From NCBI GenBank assembly GCA_050181465.1, contig JBFXDD010000021.1, forward strand, positions 1-64,000: a stretch of 64,000 bases of DNA. Direction: 5' to 3'. The position numbers were made by a program, and so were the translations under genes. The DNA comes from JACRLW01 sp050181465. Its GTDB lineage: Bacteria > Planctomycetota > UBA1135 > UBA2386. A model generated the notes under the pieces. The model was not told the origin of the DNA, searched no databases, and was given only the letters and a program-made list of their open reading frames with translations. Below, piece by piece: positions 1 through 9,221 of the stretch. Position 1 is the first letter of the stretch, and each line of letters opens with the position of its first letter.

Positions 1-228
1 GCTCCGGCGCGTGCCGCACCGATGGCCGGATGCCGGCCACCCACGCGGCGGGTGAGCAGGGAGCACGGCTGCGGCCTCGAGCGGGGCGTCGTGACCCCCG
101 CTCGATCCGGCTCGGATGGATCGGCCGTCGAGAATTCCCAGGATCGGTGTGTGACATCGCGATCCTCACCCTGCTCCTCCCGGGCGAGCCGGCGAGTGCC
201 GGAACTCGAGAAACCAAGAGGTTCAGAG
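1..228. other. Left edge, no supported gene
   Basis: Open frames cross this stretch, but their translations are Arg/Pro-rich and lack any domain. The frame of the first gene stays open back to position 22, yet a typical signal peptide begins only at 229. The stretch may hold the 5' untranslated region of that gene or the tail of something outside the window. Confidence 0.4.
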
Positions 229-1383
229 ATGTCACCGTTGTCACGATCCCCCCTTCTCCGCTGTGTCGCGTCGGTCGCCGTGTTGTCCTTGGCGTCGACG
301 GCCCAGCAGCTTCTCTCCTATGCGCCCGCCAGCGGGAGCTTCGTCGAGGAGTGCCTGCCGTACGGCGCCTGCGGCACCACGGGCGTGGCGGTGTCGCGCA
401 GCTACCCGGGGCCTGCGCTGGGCTTGGGAGCCGCTATGGACGGCGCGGTGGCGGTCGACGACCACCGCGGCATCATCTTCGCCACCAGCGGCACCGGCTC
501 GATCACCCGAACCCGCATGCCGCGGCTCGGCTGCGGTTCGCCGTCGCCGCTCGCCGCGCTGCCGATCCCGTCGTCCATCGCGAGCGTGCGAGGGATGGCC
601 GTCGACCCCGGCTCTCCCCTCATGTTCTTGACCGACGGCACGACGATCTCGGTGGTCGATCGGATCGCGGGCATGGCCGTGCTGGCGTCCTTCCCTTCGC
701 TCATGCCGGTTCAGATCACCGGCTTGTGTTTCGATCCGGCAACGCCAACCGAGTTGCTCGCCGTGAGCGTGGCCGGAGACGTCGTCCGCTACCAGATCAG
801 CGGCGGCGCACGGCTCAGCGTGACGCCCGCGCCCTACGCCTCACCCGGTCGCGAAGCCACCGGCCTCGCGATCGACCGCTCCCTGCCGATCGGCGGCACG
901 ATCTACGTCCTGCACGCCAGCGGTGAGATCTTCGACCATGCCACGGGTGCCGTTCTGCGCAGCGGTGTCCCCGATCGCGTGGGCCTGGCCTTCGTGCCCT
1001 CGGCATTGCGGCTGCCCGCAGGCGTGACCTGCGCGAGCGGGACGGCCGACCCGCGGCTCGCCACCCTCGCGGTGGCCGGCTCGACGAGCTTCGGCGTGGA
1101 TCTCTGCGGCATCCCGGCCGGGACATCGATGGCGCTGCTGCTGGTCGGCATTCCCGCGGTCTCGAGCCCGGCACCGCTGCCGTCCGGACGCCTGTGGGTC
1201 GGCGCTTCCCCCATCGCGTTCGGTCTGCCGGTGCCGGCCGGAGCGACGTCCGTGCACGTCCCGCTCTCGCTGGGTGGGCTGACCGCCGGCTTGTCCTTCG
1301 ACGTGCAGTGGGGCTTGCCCTGCAGCAGTTCGGTCACCGGGATCGTGCTGACCGATGCGCTGCAGGTCATGGTCGGTCGCTGA
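229..1383 (+). CDS. Secreted propeller-like protein with C-terminal beta domain
   Basis: The 384-residue product begins with a signal peptide (MSPLSRSPLLRCVASVAVL, cleavage probably after STAQQ). I chose ATG 229 because the longer open frame to 22 has no signal peptide and reads as non-coding. The middle has repeats such as GMAVDPG, GLCFDP and GLAIDRS about 50 residues apart, as in NHL/YncE-type beta-propeller proteins. The last 110 residues form a separate beta-rich part. It resembles the product at 27764-28981 in layout (signal peptide, Cys-rich start, propeller, beta tail). Both lie beside a kinase-FGE gene and an ECF sigma gene, so they may be outputs or partners of those regulators; that is inference. 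No enzyme motif was seen. Confidence 0.75.
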   Translation: MSPLSRSPLLRCVASVAVLSLASTAQQLLSYAPASGSFVEECLPYGACGTTGVAVSRSYPGPALGLGAAMDGAVAVDDHRGIIFATSGTGSITRTRMPRLGCGSPSPLAALPIPSSIASVRGMAVDPGSPLMFLTDGTTISVVDRIAGMAVLASFPSLMPVQITGLCFDPATPTELLAVSVAGDVVRYQISGGARLSVTPAPYASPGREATGLAIDRSLPIGGTIYVLHASGEIFDHATGAVLRSGVPDRVGLAFVPSALRLPAGVTCASGTADPRLATLAVAGSTSFGVDLCGIPAGTSMALLLVGIPAVSSPAPLPSGRLWVGASPIAFGLPVPAGATSVHVPLSLGGLTAGLSFDVQWGLPCSSSVTGIVLTDALQVMVGR

Positions 1384-1407
1384 AACAGCGGGCCAAGACG
1401 AGCTACC

Positions 1408-3987
1408 ATGGCCGCGATGTCCGGTGAGCCACACAACGACGGCGACCCCGAAATGGGCATCGAGACCTTGATCGCCGAAGCGCTGAGTCGAATCGAAGCG
1501 CGCGGCGACATTGGACTCGACGAAGTCGCAGAGGCACACCCAAAGCGCGCCGCCGAGCTGCGCAGCCGCATCGAGAAGTTGCGGCAGCGGGGCTTGGTCG
1601 CGCGACCGAACGGGATCGAGCTCGAAGGCCATCGAGTCCTGCGCACTCTCGGCCGGGGCGGCATGGGCGAGGTGTTTCTAGCCGAGCAGTTCGAACCGAT
1701 TCGTCGCCTGGTCGCGATCAAGGTGCTCCGCGGCGACATGGTGGACGACGCCGCACTGCAGCGCTTCTCCGCCGAACGCGAGGCCCTGGCCCGCATGGAA
1801 CATCCCGGCATCGCTCGCATCCTCCATGCGGGGACGACCGAGCGTGGGGTTCCTTATCTGGTGATGGAGTACGTCCAGGGGCAGGCGATCACCCAGTGGT
1901 GCGACGCCAAGCGACTGGACCTGCATGCACGCCTCGAACTGCTGGCCGAAGTCTGCGATGCCGTGCAGCACGCACATCAGCACGGCATCCTGCATCGCGA
2001 TCTAAAGCCGTCCAACGTCTTGGTTCGCGAACTCGACGGCAAAGGAGAAGTCAAAGTGATCGACTTCGGACTCGCCAAGAGCTTCGGCCCCGGCGCGCTG
2101 GACAGCGACCCGATGACGCTGGCAGGCCAAGTCCTCGGGACGCCGGCCTACATGAGCCCGGAACAGGCCGGAGCGAACGCCAGCTTGGTCGACTCACGGA
2201 CCGACATCTACGCGCTGGGCGTGATGGGCTACGAGTTGTGTGTCGGCGTGTTGCCGTTCGAGGCCGATGAATGGCTTCGCGGCGGGCTGCCTGGAATGGC
2301 TCGCCTGCTGCGCGAAGTCGAGCCGCCGATCCCCAGCGTGCGCGCAGCACGACTCAGCGAAGACACGCGCACGTCGATCGCCAAGCAACGCGGCATGCAC
2401 AGCGGCTCGACGGTGATCCGTCGACTGCGCGGCGAGATCGATTGGATCATCCGGCGTGCCATGGCGAAGCTGCCGCGAGATCGGTACGCCAGCGTCTCGG
2501 AACTCGCCGCCGACCTGCGCCGCTTTCTCGCCGGTCAACCGGTCCTCGCCGGGCCGCCCACCGCGAGCTATCGCCTGCGCACCTTCGTTCGTCGGCATCC
2601 TTTGGGAACGGCAGTCGTGTCGTCGCTGTCGATCGCGGCGATGGTCATCCTCGGCGTGATCCTGCGCCTGGGCGGAGAAGCCCGCGAGAGTCTGCGCAAG
2701 TTCGATCGATTGGCGGCGAGACAGTCCGTCCAAGATCTGCTGCTCGAGGCAGATCAAGACTTGTGGCCGATCCGACCGTCGACCGTGCCGGCGATGGAAG
2801 GCTGGTTGCGACGCGCCCGCGAACTGGCTCAGTCGCTCGCGCCGGCGAGTCTCCGCGCGGAGATCGCCGATCTGGAACTGCGACGGTCGTCTCTCGCGCC
2901 CAACGAACACGTGCTCCTCGATGGACTGCGCGAGCTCGTCGCCGATGTCGAGCGGATGGTCGGCCCCAAGGGTGCGATCGATGATGTGGCGGCGCGGCGC
3001 GGCATGGTCGAGACGATGGTCGAGCGGACGGTGGTCGCCGAGCAAGCCGCGTGGCAAGCCGCGCGCGAGGCGCTCCGCGCCGAGTTGCCGTTCGAACTCG
3101 AGCCGATCGTCGGGTTGATCCCGATCGGCAGGGATCCTGACAGTGAACGGTTCGAGTTCGTGGTGGCGACTCCGGGTGGCCAGACTCCGCAGCGCGACGA
3201 GCGCGGCCGCCTGCCCTCACCCTCACCGCTCGACGATCCGATCCTGGTCCTGATCCCCGCAGCGTCGCGCATCCCGGTCGGTAACCAGTCGGAGGATCGC
3301 GGCCAGCCGCACTTCGATCCCGACCGCGGCGCGGACGAGACGCCGCTGCAGTACTGCGATCTCGATGCCTTCCTCATCGGTAAGCACGAGATCACCCAGG
3401 CACAGTGGCAGCGTGTGATGGGGACCACGCCTGCGGTCTTCGCTCCTGCGGGTCAGGCCGGGCGTGCGGTCGGTGTTCTGACCACCACGCACCCGATCGA
3501 GTCGATCTCCTGGGCGGAATGCTTCGCGTTCTGCGCTCGGTTGGGACTCGAGATTCCGTCCGAACCACAGTGGGAGTACGCGGCACGCGGCGGCAGCGAT
3601 TCCCCGTATCTCGGCGGCGGCGACCCCGGTGCGTTGGTCGGGTTCGGTAACTTCGCCGACAAGACGCGCGCGGACCGCTATTCACTGAGCAGCGGCTGCG
3701 ACAAGCGCTTGGACGACGGCCATGCAGTCCACTCACCGATCGGGGCCTTCGGCGCGAACGGGTTCGGATTGCATGACGTGCTCGGCAACGTCTGGGAGTG
3801 GTGTCGATCGCTCGAGACGCCTTGGCCCACGACCGCGGACCGAGCCGAACTCGTCCAACCGTATTGCGGCGGCAGTTTCGCGACCGAACCGCGCAAGGCA
3901 CGATTCAACGCCGTGCAAGCCGAGCAAGGTGTGAATCGCAAGCACGTGATCGGCTTCCGTGCCGCGCGTACCCTCGCCCAACCCTGA
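1408..3987 (+). CDS. Membrane Ser/Thr protein kinase fused to FGE-sulfatase-like domain
   Basis: The 859-residue protein has a Hanks-type kinase domain at about 75-375: glycine loop GRGGMG (82-87), VAIK with Lys105, HRDLKPSN with catalytic Asp198, DFG 219-221 and the activation segment GTPAYMSPEQA. A single membrane helix follows at about 399-420, then a linker, then a formylglycine-generating-enzyme/sulfatase-modifying-factor fold at about 645-855 (GKHEITQAQW, WEYAARGG, GNVWEWC, CGGSF, GFRAAR). The paired active-site cysteines of true FGE are not visible near the C-terminus, so the domain is probably a ligand-binding or structural module. The kinase should be cytoplasmic with the FGE part outside. 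An in-frame ATG at 1417 is an alternative start. It sits 24 bases after the first secreted gene and upstream of a secreted gene and an ECF sigma gene in the same direction. Confidence 0.9.
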   Translation: MAAMSGEPHNDGDPEMGIETLIAEALSRIEARGDIGLDEVAEAHPKRAAELRSRIEKLRQRGLVARPNGIELEGHRVLRTLGRGGMGEVFLAEQFEPIRRLVAIKVLRGDMVDDAALQRFSAEREALARMEHPGIARILHAGTTERGVPYLVMEYVQGQAITQWCDAKRLDLHARLELLAEVCDAVQHAHQHGILHRDLKPSNVLVRELDGKGEVKVIDFGLAKSFGPGALDSDPMTLAGQVLGTPAYMSPEQAGANASLVDSRTDIYALGVMGYELCVGVLPFEADEWLRGGLPGMARLLREVEPPIPSVRAARLSEDTRTSIAKQRGMHSGSTVIRRLRGEIDWIIRRAMAKLPRDRYASVSELAADLRRFLAGQPVLAGPPTASYRLRTFVRRHPLGTAVVSSLSIAAMVILGVILRLGGEARESLRKFDRLAARQSVQDLLLEADQDLWPIRPSTVPAMEGWLRRARELAQSLAPASLRAEIADLELRRSSLAPNEHVLLDGLRELVADVERMVGPKGAIDDVAARRGMVETMVERTVVAEQAAWQAAREALRAELPFELEPIVGLIPIGRDPDSERFEFVVATPGGQTPQRDERGRLPSPSPLDDPILVLIPAASRIPVGNQSEDRGQPHFDPDRGADETPLQYCDLDAFLIGKHEITQAQWQRVMGTTPAVFAPAGQAGRAVGVLTTTHPIESISWAECFAFCARLGLEIPSEPQWEYAARGGSDSPYLGGGDPGALVGFGNFADKTRADRYSLSSGCDKRLDDGHAVHSPIGAFGANGFGLHDVLGNVWEWCRSLETPWPTTADRAELVQPYCGGSFATEPRKARFNAVQAEQGVNRKHVIGFRAARTLAQP

Positions 3988-4040
3988 GGAAATCCCACAA
4001 GGAACGATTGCTGATCCACCCTTGGAAATCGTGGAGCTCG

Positions 4041-5549
4041 ATGATGCGACGTCCCATGTCTACCGACCACCCCATCCGCGGGATCTTGTTCGCCGCCTTG
4101 TTGAGTGCCGTGCCGACTGCCGCGCAACAGCCCCGTGACCGCGGGCCCGCGGTGGCGATCCCGTTCTTCGGCACCGTCACGCCGTCGAGTCCGAACCCCG
4201 GCGGAACGGGCCCCGCCGGCCCCGGTCGCCTGCTGGCCCGCAAGGCGGGGTTCTCGGCGATGAGCGACGCGATGCCTCCGCCCGGACGCCCGGACTTCAG
4301 CTTCGGTGCCATGTTCGGGTCCGCGGCGATCCGCATCGACGCCTTCAGCATCGGGATCGAGGAGATCCATGCGAACTGCAGCGGCACGATCGATCTGCGT
4401 ACCTGCAACTGCTGGAACATGGTGTTGTTCGCGGTCCAGCAAGGCATCGGCGCGGCCACCGCCACCGGCGTCGTCGCGCAGGAGCACGCGCGACCCGATG
4501 GCGCGGGGGCGGACGTGTTCAGCTACGTGCCGCTGACCGCGATCGGCGTGAACCCGGCCTTCGTCGGTGTGACGCATCGCGCGGCCGATTCGAGCGAGCT
4601 CGGTCTGTTTCGCGGCGGGCCGACGCCCACCCGCGGGCAGATCGAGAGCCTCGACATGTACACGTCGCTGTACGAGTTGGACCCGGAAGTCCTCGCCCAG
4701 CTCGACCCGGAGCCGTCGATCTACTTCTCGATTGCCGGAACGAGTCGCGACCTCACCGCGGTTCCGGTGTCGTGGTGGAACGGCTCGACACCGAGCGGCG
4801 CAACGATCCTGGTTCGCAAGTGGAGTGCGGCGACCAACCAATGGACCACGCAACCGCCGCTGTACACCCACGCCGATCTCGGCCTGGCGGCGACCGCCGA
4901 CATCGATGCGCTCGCGCACAACGCGATGGCCAACGACACGGTGATCTCACTGACACGCGCCACGACCCCCGCCGGACTCTCGCAGCTCTTGTTCGTCGAG
5001 AACTGCACGGACGGCACGTCTCTGGTCGACCTGACCGAATCCGACGGAACCCCGACCGGAACTCGCGTGGTCGCCGACGGCACCGGCATCGGCGGCAGCG
5101 GCGAAGTGCGTGGAGTGTGTGTCGACGATCCCTCGACTCGCGCCAGCCAACCGCCGGCCCCAGCGGTCGGCCTGATGGCTCACTTCATGGGAACACCCGG
5201 GCCGGAGTTGTTGCCGTTCATGCCGTCGATGGACGCACAGACCTATCGCAGTTGCGATGCGCTCGGCAACGCGACTTACACCGCGCACGTGGTCGGTCTG
5301 CCGCCCGGCAGCGGTCCGAGCCTCGCCGTGTTCGTCATCGGAATCCCCGATCTGATCACGTCTTCGACGCCGCTCTTCACGGTGCCGTCGCGGGTCGCGT
5401 CGCCTGATGGTGCACCGGCCTCGGCGTCGTTCGTGATCCCGTGGCTGCCGGCCACGCTGAACAGCATCCCGGTGCAGGGAATGTGGATCGGCATCGACAC
5501 GGCGACCGCGCAACTCGCGTTGTCCTCTCCCGTCACGATGTTCCTGTGA
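4041..5549 (+). CDS. Secreted protein of unknown function
   Basis: The 502-residue product starts MMRRPMSTDHPIRGILFAAL, with a signal peptide probably cleaved after TAAQQ. I placed the start at ATG 4041 (4044 is equally possible); the longer frame upstream runs antiparallel in character over the kinase 3' end and lacks a signal peptide. The middle contains HANCSGT and CNCWN, which suggests disulfides, and a long beta-rich region of TolB/propeller character. The last 100 residues, from YRSCDALGN, resemble the C-terminal beta-sandwich seen on other secreted proteins here. The gene lies between the kinase and the ECF sigma gene; its stop overlaps the sigma start, so the two are likely co-transcribed. 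The function is unknown. Confidence 0.72.
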   Translation: MMRRPMSTDHPIRGILFAALLSAVPTAAQQPRDRGPAVAIPFFGTVTPSSPNPGGTGPAGPGRLLARKAGFSAMSDAMPPPGRPDFSFGAMFGSAAIRIDAFSIGIEEIHANCSGTIDLRTCNCWNMVLFAVQQGIGAATATGVVAQEHARPDGAGADVFSYVPLTAIGVNPAFVGVTHRAADSSELGLFRGGPTPTRGQIESLDMYTSLYELDPEVLAQLDPEPSIYFSIAGTSRDLTAVPVSWWNGSTPSGATILVRKWSAATNQWTTQPPLYTHADLGLAATADIDALAHNAMANDTVISLTRATTPAGLSQLLFVENCTDGTSLVDLTESDGTPTGTRVVADGTGIGGSGEVRGVCVDDPSTRASQPPAPAVGLMAHFMGTPGPELLPFMPSMDAQTYRSCDALGNATYTAHVVGLPPGSGPSLAVFVIGIPDLITSSTPLFTVPSRVASPDGAPASASFVIPWLPATLNSIPVQGMWIGIDTATAQLALSSPVTMFL

Positions 5550-6157
5550 GCGAGAACGATCACGACCGAGAACTCCTCGAGCGGACGCGTGGCGGCGACT
5601 CGCGCGCGTTGGAGTCCTTGCTTCTCGAGCACAGTCCGGCGCTCGAAGCCTTCGTGCGTCTTCGTCTCGGCGCGAGGATCCGCGGAAAGGAATCGATACG
5701 CGACGTCGTGCAGTCGGTGTGTGTCGAAGTGCTGCGCGACAAGGACGGCTTCGAGTATCGCGGGGACGAACGCTTCCGTGCCTGGCTGTTCAAGCACGCG
5801 CTACACAAGATCATCAACAAGAACGAGCACTGGCAGCGAGAGTGTCGCGACGTCGACCGCGAGCGTCCGATCGCCGCATCCCCCACCGGCGATGGATCGG
5901 CCGTCGTCGCCGACGTGTATGCCACGCTCGCCACGCCCAGTCGCATCATGCAATCGCACGAAGCCGAGCAAGCCTTCGAGGCGGCGTTCGCCAGCCTGCC
6001 GGAGGACTACCGGGAAGCGATCACGCTGCATCGCCTGGTCGGTCTGTCGCATGCTGAGATCGCGGAGCGCATGAACCGGAGTGAGGGGGCGGTGCGGAAT
6101 CTCGTGCATCGCGGCATCGCTCGGCTGTCGATGGCGCTCGATCGCAACGAGGACTGA
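5546..6157 (+). CDS. ECF-type RNA polymerase sigma factor, kinase-linked
   Basis: The 203-residue product has sigma-70 region 2 (about 20-95: VVQSVCVEVLR, FRAWLFKHALHKI) and region 4 (about 140-195: LPEDYREAITLHRL, SHAEIAERMNRSEGAVRN). I chose GTG 5546, which overlaps the TGA of the preceding gene by four bases (GTGA). This gives a normal ECF length and no N-terminal excess. No anti-sigma gene is adjacent, whereas a kinase-FGE fusion lies two genes upstream, so control by phosphorylation is plausible, as known for kinase-linked ECF groups. Ser50 sits just before the RDVV segment of region 2.2 and is matched in the second kinase-linked sigma factor. Residue assignments are read from the sequence; the control model is inference. 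Confidence 0.88.
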   Translation: MSENDHDRELLERTRGGDSRALESLLLEHSPALEAFVRLRLGARIRGKESIRDVVQSVCVEVLRDKDGFEYRGDERFRAWLFKHALHKIINKNEHWQRECRDVDRERPIAASPTGDGSAVVADVYATLATPSRIMQSHEAEQAFEAAFASLPEDYREAITLHRLVGLSHAEIAERMNRSEGAVRNLVHRGIARLSMALDRNED

Positions 6158-6199
6158 GACGCGGACGTCGGACGACCGCGGCCCGTCGTTCGCGAGCCG

Positions 6200-6673
6200 T
6201 CAGAGGCCGAGCTCGCTCAACCCGGGATGCACATCGGGTCGCCGGCCGAGCGGCCAGTGGAACTTCCGCTCGGACTCCCGAATGGGGAGGTCGTTGATGC
6301 TGGCGATCCGGCGATGCATGAACCCGCGGTCGTCGAACTCCCAGTTCTCGTTGCCGTACGATCGGAACCAATTCCCCGAGTCGTCATGCCACTCGTAGGC
6401 GAACCGCACGGCGATCCGATTCTCGCGAAAGGCCCACAGCTCCTTGATGAGTCGATAGTCGATCTCCTTGTTCCACTTGCGAGTGAGGAACTGCACGACC
6501 GCCGCGCGCCCCGTCAGGAACTCGCCGCGATTGCGCCAGATCGTGTCCGGCGTGTAAGCCATCGACACTCGCTCGGGATCGCGCGTGTTCCAGGCATCTT
6601 CTGCGAGGCGCACCTTCCGGACGGCGCCCGGGAGATCGAAGGGAGGGATCGGCAGACGAGGTGGTTCGGTCAT
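6200..6673 (-). CDS. NTF2-like / SnoaL-fold protein (DUF1348 type)
   Basis: The 157-residue product matches my recollection of the DUF1348 branch of the NTF2-like superfamily. Its features are AEDAWNTRDPERVSMAYTPD, a typical first helix with AYTPDTIWRNR, then FLTRKWNKEIDYRL, RFAYEWHDDSGNWFRS and a C-terminal WPLGRRPD. Such proteins are small cone-shaped barrels that often bind or turn over small molecules, but the substrate of this branch is unknown to me. It is convergent with the sigma gene (43 bases apart) and divergent from the esterase, with repeat copy 1 lying between the two start sites. No signal peptide is present, so it is cytoplasmic. Confidence 0.82.
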   Translation of the reverse strand: MTEPPRLPIPPFDLPGAVRKVRLAEDAWNTRDPERVSMAYTPDTIWRNRGEFLTGRAAVVQFLTRKWNKEIDYRLIKELWAFRENRIAVRFAYEWHDDSGNWFRSYGNENWEFDDRGFMHRRIASINDLPIRESERKFHWPLGRRPDVHPGLSELGL

Positions 6674-6815
6674 CGGTCGGTACCTGCCAGAGGGAAGGTG
6701 AGCAGGTTCTCGGCGCGCGACTACGCCTGAGCCGGGATCGGGATCCGCGCGGCGACGCCGAAACGATGGCCGAAGCGTCCTGGAGGTGGGACTCTCGCAC
6801 GGCGTACGCGGAGCC

Positions 6816-6997
6816 TAGCCCGGATTATTCGTGAACGACGTCGTGAGAACGCCGCAGGTCGATGTCCAAGAAGGAGCTACGACGGTCGACGACCGAAGCG
6901 TAGCTGTAGCTACGCCGCCAGGGAGGAGCCGGCGTAGCGACGCCGCAGGGTGCGACTTGTGCCGATCGCAGCAGACGTTCACGCATCATCCGGGCTA
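6816..6997 (+). repeat. 182-bp palindromic element, copy 1
   Basis: This is a near-palindromic element with ends TAGCCCGGATTATTCGTGAA and a mirrored TCCGGGCTA. CTAG flanks both ends. The core contains the perfect inner stem GCGTAGCT-GT-AGCTACGC. It lies between the divergent NTF2-like and esterase genes, so it falls in a promoter region. I defined + as the orientation with CCAGGGAGGA on the top strand. Confidence 0.9.
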
Positions 6998-7038
6998 GTT
7001 GAACGGATATCGTGGAGGCGACCGTCCCACCCGCCGTG

Positions 7039-8028
7039 ATGCCGAACCGATTCCGTCGCTCTGTGCTGTCGCTCCTGTGGCTCTCCGCGGCGATCGCAGC
7101 GCAACCGGCGCCGACGCCGGCCCGCCTCGGCGGCGACGAGTTCACCTACCGCCGCGAGCTCGGCATCCCCTTCGTGGAACGCGACGGCCGCGCATTGCAC
7201 CTCGATCTGTGGATCCCCGACACCGTCGGGCCACACCCCACCGTCGTCCTGTTTCACGGCGGCGCCTGGCGGCACGGCGGCCGCGGGCTCCTCGACGCCT
7301 TCAATCTGGCCCAGGCTCTGGTGCGCGAAGGAGTGGCCGTCGCGAGCGCCTCCTATCGACTCGTGCCGCGGGCGACCCACCCCGCACAGGTGGAAGATGC
7401 CGCGGCGGCCTATGTCTTCCTGCAGAAGGAAGCCGAGCGATTCGGCCTCGACACCGCGCGCTTCGCCGTGATGGGCGCGAGTTCCGGCGGACACCTGGCC
7501 AGCATGGTGGCGACGCGGGGCTCGCTGCGCCCCGATTGCACCGCCCCGCGTTGCGCGGTCTCGATCTCGGCGCCGTACGACCTCGTGCCGGATCCCTCGT
7601 ACACCCCGACCGTCACCCAAGTGATCCTGGTCTACGCGCTCCTCGGGGTCACCGCCGCGACGCCCGTCGAAGAGGTGGATGGAATCCTTCGAGAGCGCGG
7701 CGCGGATGCCTCGCCCCTCCGCTTCGTTGATCGCACCGATCCCCCGTTCCTCATCCTCGATTCCCCGAACGACCACCTCGTTCCCCCGTGGCAGGGGGAA
7801 CGGATGGCCAAGGCCCTGCTCGCCCACGGCGTTCCCTGCACGCGCGAACTGGTGCCGACGACCTTTCACTGCCGCTTCCTCATCGAGGACCCACGCGGCT
7901 GGCTGACCGAACCCCCACCGTTCTGGCGATCCACCCGCAGTTTCCTCCGCGAACACCTCCTGCCCACCACGCAGCCAGCAGGACCCTCGGCGACCGAATC
8001 CGAGCCGAAATCACCCAGGAAGCGATGA
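7039..8028 (+). CDS. Secreted alpha/beta-hydrolase, esterase/lipase (BD-FAE/Aes type)
   Basis: The 329-residue product has a signal peptide (MPNRFRRSVLSLLWLSAAIA, cleavage near AAQPA) followed by one alpha/beta-hydrolase domain. The oxyanion motif HGGAW is at 73-77 and the nucleophile elbow GASSG at 146-150, with Ser148. The acid is probably the Asp in SPNDHLVP and the catalytic His lies in TTFHCRF near 275. This is the layout of the hormone-sensitive-lipase/feruloyl-esterase-like group. It probably acts on an ester substrate outside the cytoplasm, perhaps acylated polysaccharide. I chose ATG 7039 because it opens the signal peptide; a GTG lies directly before it. Repeat copy 1 ends 41 bases upstream. 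Confidence 0.87.
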   Translation: MPNRFRRSVLSLLWLSAAIAAQPAPTPARLGGDEFTYRRELGIPFVERDGRALHLDLWIPDTVGPHPTVVLFHGGAWRHGGRGLLDAFNLAQALVREGVAVASASYRLVPRATHPAQVEDAAAAYVFLQKEAERFGLDTARFAVMGASSGGHLASMVATRGSLRPDCTAPRCAVSISAPYDLVPDPSYTPTVTQVILVYALLGVTAATPVEEVDGILRERGADASPLRFVDRTDPPFLILDSPNDHLVPPWQGERMAKALLAHGVPCTRELVPTTFHCRFLIEDPRGWLTEPPPFWRSTRSFLREHLLPTTQPAGPSATESEPKSPRKR

Positions 8029-8068
8029 CGGCGAGGAGCAGGGCTACTATTCGACTTCGAACCTGCCC

Positions 8069-9196
8069 GTGAAGCCCAGAGACCTGATCGTCTGCATCGC
8101 CACGCTCGGCGCACTCGCGCTGGCCATCGTCTTGCTGTCGCAAGCAGGCGGCGAGACGACCGAGTCCGGCCCGGATGGCTCCGGCGGTGCCGAGAACGCC
8201 TCGATCGCGGGCGGTCCGAGCGGCGATTCAGCCGAGCGCAGCACGGAGATGACTCGGCCCACGGTCAGCTTCCAGGAGCGCACCGGCGATGAAGGCCAGC
8301 GGGAGACGACGCCCAGCCAGAGCCCGCCGACAGCAGGCATCATCGACGGCAAGATCGTGCTGGCCAGCGGCCTGCCGCAGCCGGTCAGCACGTTCACGAT
8401 CGTCTTTCAGGAATCGATCAATCCGAACGCCCAAGCTCGTGACCCGACCCGGCAACCGCGAGCGTGGACGAAGGCCTTCAAGGCGGATCCAGGCGTGTCC
8501 CCGCTCTACTTCACGGCAACCGAGGTGCCGTTCAGTGAGTTCGGCTACCGCGTGAGCGTGTTCGTGCCCGGCGTGAACGGCTCGAGCCAGTTCACGCGGT
8601 GCGACGAGTCGTCACCGATCAACGAAGTGACTCTGTCGCTGACCCCACCGTCGCCATTCAGCCTCCGCCTGATCGATCAGTATCGCAATCCCGTCGCCGA
8701 CAAGGAGGTCCGCCTCGAACCCGACGGCGAACCCCTCGGCCGCAGCTACGCGACCGCGCGCTCCGACAGCTTCGGCGTCGCGATCTTCACCGATCTGCTC
8801 GCCGGGCCCTGGCACGTCAAGGTCGAGGACCTCGTGCGTGGCCGCTTGGAAGTGCAGCCGCCGGGCGTCGTTTCGGACGACGCGGGAGTCGGCGTGCAAT
8901 CCTCGGTCATCGTCGTGCCGCGCGGCAAGAACTTGCGAATCGAGGCCTTCGACCTCGCCGGGCACGGGCTGGTCGACGTCGAACTCCAGTTGGTCGCCGT
9001 CGACACCGTCGAGAATCGTCGCCTCGAGGCGCGAACCGATGAGACCGGGACGTGGACTTTCGACAACGTTCCGGTCGGGCGCTGGCAACTCAACGCGCAG
9101 GGCGGCGGTCACTACGCGCCGATCTCACGCACGGTCACGATCGCGGAGGATCGCGATCCCGAGCCGGTGCGGATCCGACTCGCCCGCGTGCGGTGA
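8069..9196 (+). CDS. Membrane-anchored protein with Ig/carboxypeptidase-regulatory-like repeats
   Basis: The 375-residue product has a single N-terminal hydrophobic helix at about 6-24 (LIVCIATLGALALAIVLL), a low-complexity Ser/Thr/Gly linker to about 90, then beta-rich modules. These end with phrases such as RTDETGTWTFDNVPVGRWQL, typical of carboxypeptidase-regulatory-like (CarbopepD_reg/CNA-B-like) folds. I used GTG 8069, the first start in frame that gives a Lys/Arg-flanked anchor. It follows the esterase by 40 bases and could be co-transcribed with it. The substrate or partner is unknown. It is likely held on the outer face of the inner membrane. Confidence 0.72.
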   Translation: MKPRDLIVCIATLGALALAIVLLSQAGGETTESGPDGSGGAENASIAGGPSGDSAERSTEMTRPTVSFQERTGDEGQRETTPSQSPPTAGIIDGKIVLASGLPQPVSTFTIVFQESINPNAQARDPTRQPRAWTKAFKADPGVSPLYFTATEVPFSEFGYRVSVFVPGVNGSSQFTRCDESSPINEVTLSLTPPSPFSLRLIDQYRNPVADKEVRLEPDGEPLGRSYATARSDSFGVAIFTDLLAGPWHVKVEDLVRGRLEVQPPGVVSDDAGVGVQSSVIVVPRGKNLRIEAFDLAGHGLVDVELQLVAVDTVENRRLEARTDETGTWTFDNVPVGRWQLNAQGGGHYAPISRTVTIAEDRDPEPVRIRLARVR

Positions 9197-9221
9197 GCAC
9201 GCGCGCGAGCGGGCCTCGCGA

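Noticed and set aside
1408..3987. The kinase-linked FGE-like domain as the activator of the sulfatase at 20627
   Set aside because: Neither FGE-like domain in the window shows the pair of catalytic cysteines near its C-terminal end, and the genes are not linked.
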